From assembly GCF_014839805.1 (NCBI RefSeq), contig NC_051134.1, positions 11,997,170 to 12,061,169 of the forward strand: DNA of 64,000 nucleotides, in the 5' to 3' direction. Position numbers and translations under genes: made by a program. Of the stretch, positions 29,601 through 38,853 are shown one piece after another (the first letter of the stretch is position 1; every line of letters begins with the position of its first letter). The stretch is from Manduca sexta. Its lineage: Eukaryota > Arthropoda > Insecta > Lepidoptera > Sphingidae. The notes under the pieces were generated by a model that ran no database searches, was not told where the DNA came from, and was given only the letters and a program-made list of their open reading frames with translations.

Positions 29601-32600
29601 ATGCGTGCCCTGTATACTATCTGTGGGCACTGTCAACATGACCGTATACGGAGACATATTTATCACAGAATGTACATGTCTGTATTTAACAAGCTATTAT
29701 GCCTAAATTATTCATGTCCCAAATTGAATACAAATAGCCCATTTGTTAGATGGCAGTATGTGTGATTTTTTATGCTCTGCTTTTGTAATGTAAGTCGTTC
29801 TACTGAGTTTGTAAAGTGTTAGCGTTTTTGAACAATTTTGGACCTGTTTTTATTTTTTTGTGTTTTAACTATGTTTTTTGTTTGTATTAATTAAAATAAA
29901 ATTTCGTAAAGACAAAACCAAATTAAATACATAAGTATATATTTTCGCAACCTCATCATGGTCTTGGTGTTGCCACATGGAAACAAATGCGTTGAATTTC
30001 GTATTTCGTTGTTTCATATTTCTGTATCAGTATGCAGATATTATTAATTGGTCATCAATTAATATGCATAAACTATACAATATACAATATATATATATAT
30101 ATATATATATATACTAGCTTTTGCCCGCGGCTCCGCCCGCGTTATAAAGTTTTTCAGGCTAAAGTTTTCCGTTATAAAAGTAGTAGTTTCCCGGGAGCCT
30201 CTCAAACTGTCTCCATACCAAATTTCATCTTAATACGTTGGGTAGTTTTTGAGTTTAACACGTTCAGGCAGACAGATGCAGCGGGGGACTTTGTTTTATA
30301 ATATATTTTTTAGAACTTTTTAAGAGGAATAATCCCGTCATACATCATTGTTGCATAACTTTAACCGTTTACGCAGCGCACGCAACGGAAGCTCTCAAAA
30401 CTAATAATTTTTCCCCGTTTTTGCAACATGTTTCATTACTGCTCCGCTCCGATTGGTCATAGCGTGATGATATATAGCCTATAGCACTCCAGGAACAAAG
30501 GGCTATCCAACACAAAAAAGATTTTTTCAGTTCAAACACGGTAGTTCCTGAGATTAGCCATTACTGCTCCGCTCCTATTGGTCATAGCGTGATGATATAT
30601 AGCCTATAGCACTACACTAATAAAGAGCTATCCAACACAAAAAGAATTTTTCAGTTCGAACCGGTAGTTCCTGAGATTAGTCATTACTGCTCCGCTCCTA
30701 TTGGTCATAGCGTGATGATATATAGCCTATAGCACTCCACGAACAAAGGGCTATCCAACACAAAGAATTTTTCAGTTTGGACCGGTAGTTCCTGAGATTA
30801 GCCATTACTGCTCCGCTCCTATTGGGTTTAGCGTGATGATATATAGCCTATAGCACTCCACGAACAAAGGGCTATCCAACGCAAAAAGAATTTTTCAATT
30901 TGGACTGGTAGTTCCTGAGATTAGCGCGTTCAAACAAACAAACAAACAAACAAACTCTTCAGCTTTATATAATAGTATAGATTAACAACTGAAGTTAGCT
31001 AAAATTGAGTTTCTCGAAGCCGACCACTATTTATGTACTATGTATTTTGAGACTATGTAATTTTGTCGCGTTCGCGATTAACTTTCACTTTTGTTGAGTT
31101 TCAGAACGCGATATTAGATCTTCCAACGCGCACGCGAATTTGAACTTTATGCAGCGGTAATAAATTACAAATTGACTCTCCATTTTATTTAGAAAACGTT
31201 TGTATGGGAAATAGAAAAATGCTGTTTTGAGGATTTTCCCGGCAATTATTCGAATTTTTCTCACCTTTTAAACCTTCCCTAGACCTCCACGAATAATTCA
31301 AGACCAAGATAAGATAAATCCGTTCAGCCGTTCTCGAGTTTTAGCGAGACTAACGAACAGCAATTCATTTATATATATATAGATATACACACAATATATA
31401 TATAAAAGATTGTTAATCATTATTGTAATACATATGTTCAAATAAAACAAAAATTATTACTAGACTATTTGTAAAATGTACAGCTTAGACTGGCGAGGGT
31501 TATGTTTTTGACTGAAGAAACACACTTTACGTATTCGACAAAGGACACATTAACTGAAACCACAGTTCTGAAATGAATGTATTAATATTGTGATTGTGTA
31601 CTAGATATATCAATATATCCCAAGATGGTTGACGTTCTGAACATATATATGCCATCAAACTTATGTCTCAAATGATACAGTGGATTTGATCGTTTCACCT
31701 ACTGAAACTTCGCTGCATACTCCTGAGGCTAGGCTCAATACATGACATGGTATTTTTTAAATTAAGGACTGGATGTGAAGTGTGCACATGAGATACAATA
31801 TGCATTGCAGATATCAGTTCACTAATGTATCTGGGACAAGGCTAAGAATACAATACGATCAAAATAAAATGTCATTACTTTATTTGCGAGACCTTGGGAG
31901 CAGACTAAAAATAAATTGCTGGTAGAAATGCTCATAAACGTACTTAGTGACGGTCGACCTCGGAACCCTTGTTAAAACAACGACAGATGACCACAACGGA
32001 AATACATTTGTTGAACATGCGTTGTACATCAAAGGTCAGGGCATATGTGAAAACATTTGGTATATTTAGAACACTGAGTACTGAATTCGCTCGGAATATT
32101 TCGTTATCCGCTGCATAATGCAAATCGTATAAATGTTCAGATATCTAAATTAAACGCAGACATGAGAATTAATTTTCCTATCATGCTGTCGGCGGTTGTC
32201 TTTATTAGGTGGACAAAGTAAGCTGACGTTAATCTAATGGATCCACTTAAAGTTGGTATTTGAGCTTTTAGAAATGAAATTTGGTGAAATCTGTTTCTCT
32301 AAACATAAACTGTAATAAAGGCAGCTGACTTAAATGGTTATCATCAGTCTAAGATAACTTCTTTCACAAATGATAAAAACACAAAATATACGCTGTAAGT
32401 AGTGTAATTAAATGTTGTTATAGCGAAGACTGTAATGAGCGATTCCACTAACGACACAAAAAAGGAACAAAGACACATTGGCACATTAATGATAGTGTCG
32501 TCGACCAGATGATTAAAAGCGTGTTCTGCGACTTGATGCACGTGGAACGTAAAGATAACGCGAGATAAAAAGAACACAGGCAGCGTGATGCATATCTGCT

Positions 32601-35600
32601 GAAGAAAATTGAAATCCGCCGTAAGGAATGTTAGATTTTAATAAAAAGCCGCTCACTAATGAACAAAAGGAAAAGTATGTATTGCGAAGATGTTAGCTGT
32701 CGTGTTAGATATTGTACCATAACTGATGAGCGTAACAAGAAAAATCTATTACGATCAGTGTCTTCGATCCTAATACATATCACATACAGGTAAGCGTTCG
32801 GTCGTAAAGAAGATGCCAATATCCTTTCTACAACATAGAGGAAAAATAGTATGTATCTAATCCCTCAGTGGAATGAGATAAGGTAGCTAAAAAAGGAGAT
32901 TTACGTATTCATTGAGTCTTATTTCTGTGGCTTGGTTTATTTAAATTCAATAGCAGATTTTGAGGAAATCCACCTTAAATAACAATTAGACATTTTAATC
33001 TTGCCATCATCGATTAAAAACCAAGTCTTCTTAGCCCAAAATTCGTGCAGTCATAACAGTTATAGATGTTAATCGTCGTCAATGTTTGTCAACGATGCAG
33101 CTGTCCATTATACTACAATATGCCTGTAGTTTAATGTGGAAACATCGACTATAATTATAAACTCCTTTGTTAAGTTAAAAAAACTGATAAATGTCTTGTC
33201 GTTTATCACTTTCGGTAAACACTTTAAACAACAGAATATACATAAAAATGTTGTAAATAACGAAACCGTATGCATGACGTAAGTACAATAAACTTGAAAG
33301 TATTTTGGAATATTTGTTATTTATATCAAAGAAAGAAAAAAGAAAAGGCATTGGCAATTTAAATCTAAAAATATTTTAAAAACAAACGAAATGCACTTTG
33401 GATCCAAATAAATATGTAACTAGAAAGCGAGATGTTAAAGTTGTAAATATGAAATATGATGACGTCGTTCAAATAATTCTTAAGTGTGACGGAACACTTG
33501 AGTATCTAAGTAAAATTTAATTAAAATATTACCGCGAAGAGTTAATTTATGTTTTACCTAGTTTCTGGTACATAACAGACAGTTGACAACGTTGACCGTA
33601 TTATGTCTATCATATATTTACTGCAACTTCGTTTTAACTGACGTTAAATCAAAGAGTGCGTGTAAGTTACTCAAGATCCATAATATTTAGATATTTATAG
33701 TCTCTATATTTAAATTATGTTTTGTGGAAAGTTTTCAATATGCTGTATTTATTTACTTGTATTTTAACTCAGTTTCCAGACTTTGATTAATAAGACTTGC
33801 TAAAGTCGTGGTATTAATTTATCAAACATCTAAAGCTAAAGATTTCAACAACGTTTATATTCACAGGAATGTTATTAAGGTTTGTGTGCAAATACGCAAT
33901 CACAAGTGTCAACTTAGTGGATTTTTATGTTTCAATCCACTCAAAGTTCATTTCATGAATCGTTTCGCCGTTGCCACACACGATTCGAATTTTTTCTTGG
34001 AACACGATGGAAATGTTGATTTTGGCCAGTTCATGAAATTAATAAACGTTGTATTAATTACTTTTTCATCATTCGATTTTAAAAATGCGCCTTTGAACGT
34101 ATTGAATAAATAAAATCAACACGATACTTTTGTTACGCAAGCATATCGTGTTAGTTTCCTTTGGTGTTATATTTCATAATGGACATTTTAAAACAAAAAA
34201 TAAAATTTATGGTCATAACATATTGAAATATCGCGAGATATTCACTAGAGCGACGTTTATAAATACTTTATGGTAGTAACAGAGTTTAACCTTGCGCATC
34301 GCATCAATCAGCTTAAATCAATCGAACCAAAATAGATAAAAACTCGAGATATGTCGACTGAGCGATCGAATCGGGTCATTTACTGCACTCAATTAGATAT
34401 GAGAATATTAATGAAACTATATTTGTTAATATATTATTGGATCTATGAAGGCATAGATTAGTGCCGTCTTATATTCTAACACATATTTTTTATCGAATTC
34501 GTAGCGAGAAAATCTAAAAATATAAAGAGATCTCGTAATAAACAACTGTCTTTGATTAAGCGATATGTCATAAGCCAAACGAACTTATATCAATGGAGCG
34601 TTACGAAAACACATCAAAGATTTCAGACTTAAGCTATAAGGAATCATAAGTATGCCACATAAGTACATACCAATATAATATCAAGACATGGAGTCTCTTA
34701 AAACTAATTAGTGTTTCATTACCTGGAGTGGCTACAACCTACATGCTCATTCTAAACACGTGCAATGCATTGACAGCTTTGGGTGTGTTGCATACAAAAT
34801 GACAAACACGGTCATATTGATACCAGTAATATGGGACAAGTCAAGTAATATGGAACGAGCGATAAACTGTTCGAGGCTCTCGCAAATTCATTTTGGTATT
34901 TGTATATAATTCAGATTCAATAAGTTTAAAACAATCTCAAAGATTACGTAAAACTTCAAAAGAACGCAGACAACCCGAAGTATGAACATTAATTAATAAA
35001 AATATTGTTAGAATGTAATGCTTACTAAACTACAAAACGAGTGCTAATTAGAAGAACGTAAAAGGGCTCTTTGTTGAGTTCAATCCACTTTGAACCCTGT
35101 TTTGCTCTGATTCATTTCTTTAGCGATGGTTCTACCAGCTTAGGATGCTATACGAGATATTTTATTTCACTGAAGTCATTTCGAAGTGTCGTTCAAGCGG
35201 TCGGCAGCGGTCCAATATAGAATATTTTTATTTAGTTTCTCGTTTCTTAAGACCGAGATATGAAAGTAAAAGTAGATTAGGTTTATTCATATTGTATTCT
35301 AAAATTACCGTTATATTTTGCAACGTATTTAAAAGTTTTATTCTGTCTTGGGTTTATATCTTGATTCTTTTAAGGAAATATAAATTAAACTTACACGTGT
35401 AATAAATACAAATGTTTGTTTATTCAATAACAACCGGATAAATTTTGACATGGTTTTGAATGTTTATTCATTCCGTGGATATTTAAAGAATAACCTTCAG
35501 TTTAATTTACGAAAGCCAGAATGTAATCATATTCAACGAGATGCTTCACGATAAATGCAGATTATTCAATGAAATTACAATTGTTTTCAGTGTCTGTTAA

Positions 35601-38600
35601 GGTTAATAAGAAGTTAAATAGTACGAAGAAGCTGCAGTAAACAATTTAACATTTATATTAATCTGAAGGCAGTTAACATAACCGAGCATTCAACATACAA
35701 AATGAGATCTCAACTTTGTTTTGAGTTGTATTTAAGTAAGCTACTAAATGAATAATTTCGACGCGTGGTGTGGAACAAAGGGAGATAGCGAAATTTCGTA
35801 TCGACCAAACTCGACGTCTGTAATATAAGCCCGCGCATAAAGCGTTCTGTCATCAGATGCAATTAAACTTCCGCGCGTTTTCATCATAATTAATATTTTC
35901 ACTGGTTCCACGTAAAATGACTTTTATTTTACAATACCTTTTTTATTCTTGTATAAAAATGACGAGTTGAAAATATTTGATAATATTAATTTTATTTTTA
36001 GCCACTACCGCGTTGCACTTAATATAATGTATAAAAATGCATATAGAGTAGACGCATATAAGACAACAGACATGATATTAAAAAAATGTGATATTCTCAA
36101 CTATCATACAAGAAGAAATACAACAGACTTACAAATGCGCGAGTTCATGGGCTATGACGAATGCGCTGGTGAGACCTTCATCTCTGTCGATTGCTGCTGA
36201 CCTGGTCTTCGAGCAGACGCCTCCGACGGGAGCGAAGCCCGACGGGCCGCCAAGCTGCGCACGCGTCAACCATACTGTAGCGTCCCATCCTGTGCTGTCT
36301 GATAACAAACTAGTTAGAAATCTGATCTATAACACAACGATCATAATGCAAGTTAAAGATATTTACATAAATACTTCGTATTTCTTATCGCAAATTAATT
36401 TTAAATTAAAAATGTATTGGCTCTAAACGCTTACATATTGTTTTATGCGTCTAAGAATATTCCTTATTATTATGATTTTAAAATTTATTTATAAGGCCAT
36501 ATTTTAATACAATCGCGATGTTAGATTGTTATGTCTACTTAAGAAACAAAATGTATCAGTCTATAGTAAATGTTTTGTATTTTTCGACATATTTATTTCA
36601 AATATAATTTATAAATTGTTTCCAATAAAATCCGAGCGCTTGCTTATTTTCTTTAAGACAATAACATTGATATGTCGGTAATAAAATACATACATGATTG
36701 ATTGAATAATAACCGACAGTTCACCCATAAAAACCTCACAATATCTTATAATTCAATAATGGCATTGGCTCTATAATCGTACATCAAGTTTTTGTTGATT
36801 CAACTCTTCGTAAGTTCACACCTCCTAAGAGGCATCATGCGTTGATTTATCGTCAATACGATACGTTCAATGACTCGCGGCATCATTCATTCATCATATT
36901 TTTAAAGGCACCTACATCATTCGTCGCGAATGTCAAAATCAAATTGGTAATACTTTTTAAGGCATTACAAGAGGTACCGGATAAGGTATGGACATTAATC
37001 ATTAAAATATTGAAATTTTTGAGTAGTGACGATGGGTCATCAATTTGTCGGCTTAATCAATATAACATTGCAACAGCACATTCCTTTTATACGATTGTAT
37101 CGGAATGCGAAATTTTATCTTCAAAATTAGTTTTGAGTATTTTTGAATAATTCGTTACATAACATCACGCATTTATCCCCGAAGGGGTATGCAGAGGCGC
37201 AACTAGGGCACCCACTTTTCGCCAAGTATGTTCCGTCCCATGATGTGATAGGGGGCGAGCCTATCGCCATATCGGGCACAAATTCCAGACTCCGGGCTGA
37301 TACTGAGCAGAAAAACCCAAATATCACTTTGCCCGACCCGGGATTCGAACCCAGGACCTCAGAGCGCTATTGTACCGGACATGCAATACAACTACGCCAC
37401 CGAGACAGTCAGTCAGGCAGTGAATAATTCGTTTATTGAAAAAATAAAGTTTTGGAACACAAATCACCTTTTCTATTGAAGAAAAGACTGAGATCACTGC
37501 ACTTTGAATCGATGAGAATGAATAGTGTGTTAAAAAAGTAAAAAAAAACAGTTCGGAATATTGCGTTGGCGTAGGTAAGTGTGATGTCAGAGCAAGTCTG
37601 GTGGCTTGTACCGGAACTAATAATAAAACCACCAATAAAAACAAATCTCAGCAACGCGAACTGGCTGACGTTCTACAAGAATGTGGACACTCCGTTAAAT
37701 CCTTGGAGTAATTTAAAGCGATGCCTGCGCTGAATGCTCAATAAGTGAATTAGTTGGACATAAATTAACACTGTACCTGCAGGTAATTTCATTAGATGCC
37801 GGTAATTCCATTTGTTCACACCTTCCAAAGATTTCTTCACGTTGCCGTATTTTATTATAGAATCTTTCTCCTCAATCAGGAACAGCTTGTTGATTACGAG
37901 CGTTATGTTTGAATTCAACGAGGGATCGTTGAATATGGCACTGACCTATAACGTATTATATAAATATTGAATGATTTGAACCATGCACACTAACAAAAAT
38001 ATCGTTCGAAAATAAACAAAACCACTTAAAGATCGCATCGCGTTAGTCATACTCACAATATTCATTAAAGCTAGGATATAATGCTTTACTCGCTCTCGCC
38101 CGTGAAACTTCAGCATAGTGTGGTCGGCTACGATTGCCATTTCGAGCCACAGTCCCTTCACACCTGGAACATCAATTGCGACATTGCATTTCCGCTCGTT
38201 CTACATTACGCGCCGTAGTGCACCCACACTGACGCTTTCCATTCAATGCACGCACCTGACACCGGCCTACTGACGACTTGCACGTTATTAAAATACTCCG
38301 TCTCCGGGCGCGCGGCGTTGCGCGGCCGCACGTGCGGAGTCCACCACGGGTCGTCATCTTCATCGAAGTCAAGATCAAGGTCGACGACCGTATCGTCAGT
38401 GAGATTGTACGCGAACGGATGCTCAGCCAACATCACATCCCGTCTCCGCAACACGTGAGCACCCTCCGACTGCGTCGGTTGCAGAACGAACTCCTCGCCG
38501 CCGACCTGCAGCAGCCCGTACAGCTGATCGCCACACTCCGTCACCGTCGCTGAGGAACCTGCCTCATGCAGCACTCGCCCCTTGTAAAACAAGCACTCGT

Positions 38601-38853
38601 TGTAAAAAGGCGATCGAATCGCCTTGTTCTCGTGTAACTCCAGCCGCCAGCCAAGCAAGTGGAGGTGGTGAGCGGTGGCGTCGTGGTTGGCGTGGCGGCG
38701 CGAGCGCGGCGTGAGCACCACGGGCTGTGCCGGCGGTCTCCAGGCGCCGACGCCGGCGCCGGCCGACGCGAGTATCATCGCCGCCCAGAGCCAGCGCGGC
38801 ATCGTCCGCGCGCCGCCACGAGCTCCGCCTCTCTGGCCGACGCTGCTCGACAT
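2321..38853 (-). CDS. ADAMTS-family secreted metalloprotease, 12 coding exons, 3' end outside window
   Basis: The joined exons give 781 residues. Seen in order: signal peptide (about 18-37), prodomain (about 38-199), zinc metalloprotease (about 201-395), disintegrin-like region (about 395-478), TSP1 repeat (507-558), cysteine-rich region (about 560-660) and spacer (from about 661). The zinc site HELAH is at 342-346, with G349, H352 and D353 completing HExxHxxGxxHD, and a Met-turn methionine at 368. This layout is specific to ADAMTS proteases, which act outside the cell on matrix proteoglycans and other substrates. All eleven internal junctions are GT-AG and in phase, with no stop or frameshift, so the gene looks intact. 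The first ATG (38853) gives 17 extra residues. The second ATG (38802, residue 18) has A at -3 and directly precedes a hydrophobic signal sequence, so it is the likelier start. Which ADAMTS subgroup it belongs to cannot be told here. Exons after the spacer are not in the window. Confidence 0.95.
3237..3463. mobile_element. Candidate 199-bp insertion flanked by 14-bp direct repeats
   Basis: The 14-mer TGGGCTATCACTTT is present at 3237-3250 and again at 3450-3463. The 199 bases between look like a short non-autonomous insert, and the repeats could be its target-site duplication. Its family is unknown. Confidence 0.4.
3640..3805 (+). repeat. Decayed dispersed repeat, 3' tail
   Basis: Contains GTTCCTGAGATTAGC and AACTCTTCAGCTTTATA. 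Both motifs are also found at the end of the tandem repeat element at 30.4-31.0 kb, so the two are copies of one family. Confidence 0.6.
3991..4042. repeat. Perfect 22-bp inverted repeat with 8-base loop
   Basis: Arm 1 is 3991-4012 (starts TTGACGGAATC) and arm 2 is 4021-4042, its exact reverse complement. It would fold into a stable hairpin in the ADAMTS pre-mRNA. No TE family was recognised. Confidence 0.85.
4275..4383 (-). CDS. ADAMTS exon 11: end of cysteine-rich domain
   Basis: Encodes GTCVKGQCNATDPACNWCPD followed by GYCNNNTHIYNRQLTK. With exon 10 it forms VC...GTCVKGQC, the end of the cysteine-rich module. NAT and NNT are candidate N-glycosylation sites. Acceptor TTTCAG, donor GTGGGT, phase 1 out. 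Confidence 0.92.
4384..7936. other. ADAMTS intron 10
   Basis: Non-coding and AT-rich. It includes an AAAT microsatellite near 5550-5568 and a dispersed repeat fragment at 6755-6910. No other structure was recognised. Confidence 0.8.
6755..6910 (+). repeat. Dispersed repeat fragment
   Basis: Shares ordered motifs (ACCGAATGAATTTCTA, AAATTTGGTATG, ATATATAGC) with 21600-21770, so both are fragments of one interspersed family. Similar tails end non-LTR elements in moth genomes, but I cannot name the family. Confidence 0.55.
7937..8055 (-). CDS. ADAMTS exon 10: cysteine-rich domain
   Basis: Encodes KHCEIWCVDYEGGEASSYG and then ALPDGTSC...VCSQ. The C-x-I/L-WC and DGTxC motifs are standard for the ADAMTS cysteine-rich module. 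Phase 1 in, phase 0 out (donor GTACTA). Confidence 0.93.
8056..8747. other. ADAMTS intron 9, mostly repeat
   Basis: A minus-strand copy of an interspersed element fills about 8355-8640. The remainder is non-coding. Confidence 0.8.
8355..8640 (-). repeat. Interspersed repeat (same family as 62256-62880)
   Basis: Read on the minus strand it begins GAATGACGAGACGAGC and continues with GCCTGATGG and GCGATACGG, then a CAGTGTGCATGCACT segment. The same blocks occur in the composite element near 62.3-62.9 kb. No ORF. Confidence 0.65.
8748..8893 (-). CDS. ADAMTS exon 9: second half of TSP1 repeat
   Basis: Supplies the last three of the six TSP1 cysteines (542, 552, 558) and then DIRADYC, the usual entry into the cysteine-rich region (DFRxxQC in relatives). 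The exon is GC-rich. Phase 2 in, phase 1 out (donor GTAACA, a weaker consensus than in the other exons). Confidence 0.92.
8894..10532. other. ADAMTS intron 8
   Basis: Non-coding. It holds one short SINE-like fragment (9617-9705). Nothing else was recognised. Confidence 0.8.
9617..9705 (+). repeat. Short SINE-like fragment
   Basis: Contains AGTCCACTGCTGGACATAGG and CTCCCAAGG, matching the insert at 62352-62484. This is a common short interspersed sequence in Lepidoptera. Confidence 0.65.
10533..10702 (-). CDS. ADAMTS exon 8: linker and first half of TSP1 repeat
   Basis: Begins WCVDRICEPMPGH, which completes the disintegrin-like module. A short acidic linker follows, then the TSP1 start WGEWGAWSDCSADCG at residues 507-521. 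The WxxWxxW tryptophans (507, 510, 513) are intact, but D519 replaces the usual Ser/Thr of CxxS/TCG. Donor GTGAGT, phase 2 out. Confidence 0.94.
10845..11110 (+). repeat. Dispersed repeat beginning with a GACTTCAAAAAAAGG motif
   Basis: Contains CCGACTTCAAAAAAAGGAGG followed by a stretch with GAACCGATTTGGAT. This pairing is typical of 3' ends of abundant non-LTR elements in Lepidoptera (recognised by pattern, family not assigned). No coding capacity. Confidence 0.6.
11439..11710. mobile_element. MITE, 272 bp, 18-bp perfect terminal inverted repeats
   Basis: The ends are CCCGTATTCACAAACGTT (11439-11456) and its exact reverse complement (11693-11710). Both sides are flanked by TTAAG (11434-11438 and 11711-11715), a likely target-site duplication. 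There is no ORF, so it is a non-autonomous DNA transposon. The TTAA-containing flank hints at a TTAA-targeting family, but this is not certain. Confidence 0.88.
14292..14424 (-). CDS. ADAMTS exon 7: disintegrin-like domain, second half
   Basis: Encodes FSVCKSVKVRSACSRLWC followed by a region ending RAPPLEGTPCGHNQ. The LWC and PPLEGTxC motifs are diagnostic of ADAMTS. The acceptor was chosen at 14425 (CCAG) because it alone keeps the frame open with exon 6. An overlapping open frame on the same strand ends in a stop and is a shadow. Confidence 0.93.
16471..16718 (-). mobile_element. tRNA-derived SINE (family B), minus strand
   Basis: On the minus strand it reads from a CTGTCTCGACAAC start through the pol III box B-like GGGTTCGAACCCCGG (about 16652-16666) to a TATCTGATAGG-like body and a 3' end with CTTCGGAGATAAA next to a CA-repeat. 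Copies of the same family are at 37167, 45297, 47600, 51214 and 61434. Confidence 0.8.
16820..16945 (+). repeat. Dispersed repeat tail (copy 1)
   Basis: Shares GGCTGCAAAGTCTTCG, GTCGGGAGAAAA and AATAGTTTAATTT-like motifs with 48670-48790. These look like 3' ends of one non-LTR family. No ORF. Confidence 0.65.
18830..19290. repeat. Dispersed repeat fragments
   Basis: Contains CGGCTCCGCCTGC, CCCGGAAAAA and AACTCGATTTTGAT, motifs of the interspersed tails seen at 21.4-21.8 and 30.1-30.3 kb. Boundaries are approximate. Confidence 0.45.
20860..20990 (+). repeat. Dispersed repeat fragment
   Basis: Includes GGAGTCTCACGTATGAGAG, close to GGAGACTCACACATGAGAG in the composite element near 62790. It is probably a decayed fragment of that family. 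Confidence 0.45.
21430..21775 (+). repeat. Two adjacent dispersed repeat fragments
   Basis: The first (about 21430-21585) carries TGAACTGATTTTGAT and GGCGGAGCAACGGGC. The second (about 21600-21775) matches 6755-6910 and ends in CGAGCGAACCCGCGGGC. Both resemble ends of non-LTR elements. Confidence 0.55.
22558..22645. repeat. 40-bp inverted repeat with 8-base loop (39/40 paired)
   Basis: Arm 1 is 22558-22597 (starts CTAGAATCATG) and arm 2 is 22606-22645. They are reverse complements except for one position, and the loop is CTTTACTT. In RNA this is a single long hairpin within ADAMTS intron 6. It has neither an ORF nor recognisable TE ends beyond the arms. It could be a very small MITE, a recent palindromic duplication or a hairpin-RNA precursor. 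Confidence 0.92.
24972..25091 (-). CDS. ADAMTS exon 6: disintegrin-like domain, first half
   Basis: Encodes KWWCLHERSRDEG, then a variable stretch and DEQCRTEFGEG. This matches the CL...QC...FG pattern of the ADAMTS disintegrin-like module. Acceptor TTTCAG, donor GTGAGT, phase 2 at both ends. Confidence 0.93.
25092..26854. other. ADAMTS intron 5
   Basis: Non-coding. A GC-richer block at about 25935-26165 stands out. Its 75-codon plus-strand ORF has no recognisable domain. No repeat motif was seen in that block. Confidence 0.75.
26855..26995 (-). CDS. ADAMTS exon 5: end of zinc motif and Met-turn
   Basis: Starts with the base that completes L347, then LGLTHDGE, supplying the third zinc ligand H352 and D353. 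The Met-turn SVMAP (M368) follows. The end, FAWSSCSKEQF, is the usual end of the catalytic domain. The exon enters and leaves in phase 2 (donor GTAAGT). Confidence 0.95.
28689..28726. repeat. 13-bp inverted repeat
   Basis: GTTTCTTAATTGT (28689-28701) and its exact reverse complement (28714-28726), with a 12-base loop. Confidence 0.7.
30087..30113. repeat. (AT)n microsatellite
   Basis: About 27 bases of pure AT dinucleotide, directly followed by the repeat element starting ACTAGCTTTTGCCCGCGG. Confidence 0.95.
30112..30310 (+). repeat. Dispersed repeat with CCCGCGGCTCCGCCCGC start
   Basis: Begins TTTTGCCCGCGGCTCCGCCC and includes CCATACCAAATTTCATC and AGGCAGACAGATGC. This is the typical form of abundant lepidopteran interspersed sequences. 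The 89-codon ORF across it is an artefact. Confidence 0.6.
30434..30925 (+). repeat. Tandem array of four ~121-125-bp units
   Basis: Units start with CATTACTGCTCCGCTCC at 30434, 30559, 30682 and 30803, and each ends near GTAGTTCCTGAGATTAG. Each unit contains AGCGTGATGATATATAGCC and a GGGCTATCCAAC-like stretch. They differ by scattered substitutions and 1-4-base indels. The array sits inside a larger interspersed element that ends with a CAAA repeat and CTCTTCAGCTTTATA. Confidence 0.95.
30926..30985 (+). repeat. 3' end of the array-bearing element with (CAAA)n
   Basis: After the fourth unit come GCGCGTT, six CAAA-type repeats and ACTCTTCAGCTTTATA, then a GTATAGAT end. The same tail is found decayed at 3730-3805. 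Confidence 0.7.
30990..31385 (+). repeat. Dispersed repeat, 3' tail
   Basis: Ends CGAGTTTTAGCGAGACTAAC then an AT-rich tail. Includes CCGTTCAGCCGTTCTCGAG. The pattern is of a non-LTR element 3' end. The left boundary is approximate. Confidence 0.5.
36133..36298 (-). CDS. ADAMTS exon 4: catalytic domain with zinc-binding helix
   Basis: Encodes residues 292-346. These include WDATVWLTR, the GFAPVGGVC segment and FVIAHELAH, the first two zinc histidines (342 and 346) and the catalytic glutamate (343). The exon ends two bases into the next codon at a GTAAGT donor, so the zinc motif is split between this exon and exon 5, 9.1 kb away. Confidence 0.96.
36299..37776. other. ADAMTS intron 3
   Basis: Non-coding except for a SINE at 37167-37410. 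ORFs on both strands across 36842-37654 are SINE or random open frames. Confidence 0.8.
37167..37410 (-). mobile_element. tRNA-derived SINE (family B), near full length, minus strand
   Basis: On the minus strand it starts GACTGTCTCGGTGGCGTAG (box A-like) and has box B-like GGGTTCGAATCCCGGG (about 37337-37352). It then reads GATACTGAGC in reverse and ends CCTTCGGGGATAAATGCG. It is the best-preserved family B copy in the window. Confidence 0.85.
37777..37945 (-). CDS. ADAMTS exon 3: catalytic domain
   Basis: Continues the catalytic domain (residues 236-291). It contains the conserved strand NITLVINKLFLIEE, followed by a WNYR stretch equivalent to the family's CxWQ region. The acceptor is TTATAG and the donor GTACAG. 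Phase 0 in, phase 1 out. Confidence 0.93.
38057..38163 (-). CDS. ADAMTS exon 2: start of catalytic domain
   Basis: Encodes VKGLWLEMAIVADHTMLKFH and what follows, the typical first strand of the ADAMTS catalytic domain (compare the VAD motif of the family). It enters in phase 1 and leaves in phase 0 at a GTGAGT donor. Confidence 0.95.
38256..38853 (-). CDS. ADAMTS exon 1: signal peptide and prodomain
   Basis: Encodes residues 1-199 plus the first base of codon 200 and ends at a GTGCGT donor. Residues 18-37 are a hydrophobic signal peptide. An RSRR furin-type site is at 50-53, two cysteines at 87 and 107, and a strongly acidic stretch at about 158-168. The phrase around C107 (TECGDQLYGLL) matches the end of ADAMTS prodomains. 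The exon is GC- and CpG-rich, unlike its surroundings. Plus-strand ORFs here are shadows. Confidence 0.93.

Larger units (their letters stand above)
26996..36132. other. ADAMTS intron 4 (9.1 kb)
   Basis: Separates the two halves of the zinc motif. Contains a GC-richer block at about 27780-28110, repeats at 30087-31385 and a long stretch (31400-36100) in which I see no feature. The 101-codon ORF at 33808-34113 has no recognisable domain. Confidence 0.8.

Noticed and set aside
30434..30925. Regular repeats suggesting a CRISPR-like array
   Set aside because: Units are contiguous, about 122 bp, without spacers, and sit in an insect transposable element.
33808..34113. 101-codon plus-strand ORF in ADAMTS intron 4
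   Set aside because: No motif or signal of coding. Considered a chance open frame.
36842..37150. 102-codon plus-strand ORF in ADAMTS intron 3
   Set aside because: No recognisable family, and it ends just before a SINE. Likely chance.
37143..37427. 94-codon plus-strand ORF and opposing minus-strand ORFs
   Set aside because: They are translations of a SINE and of its flanks.
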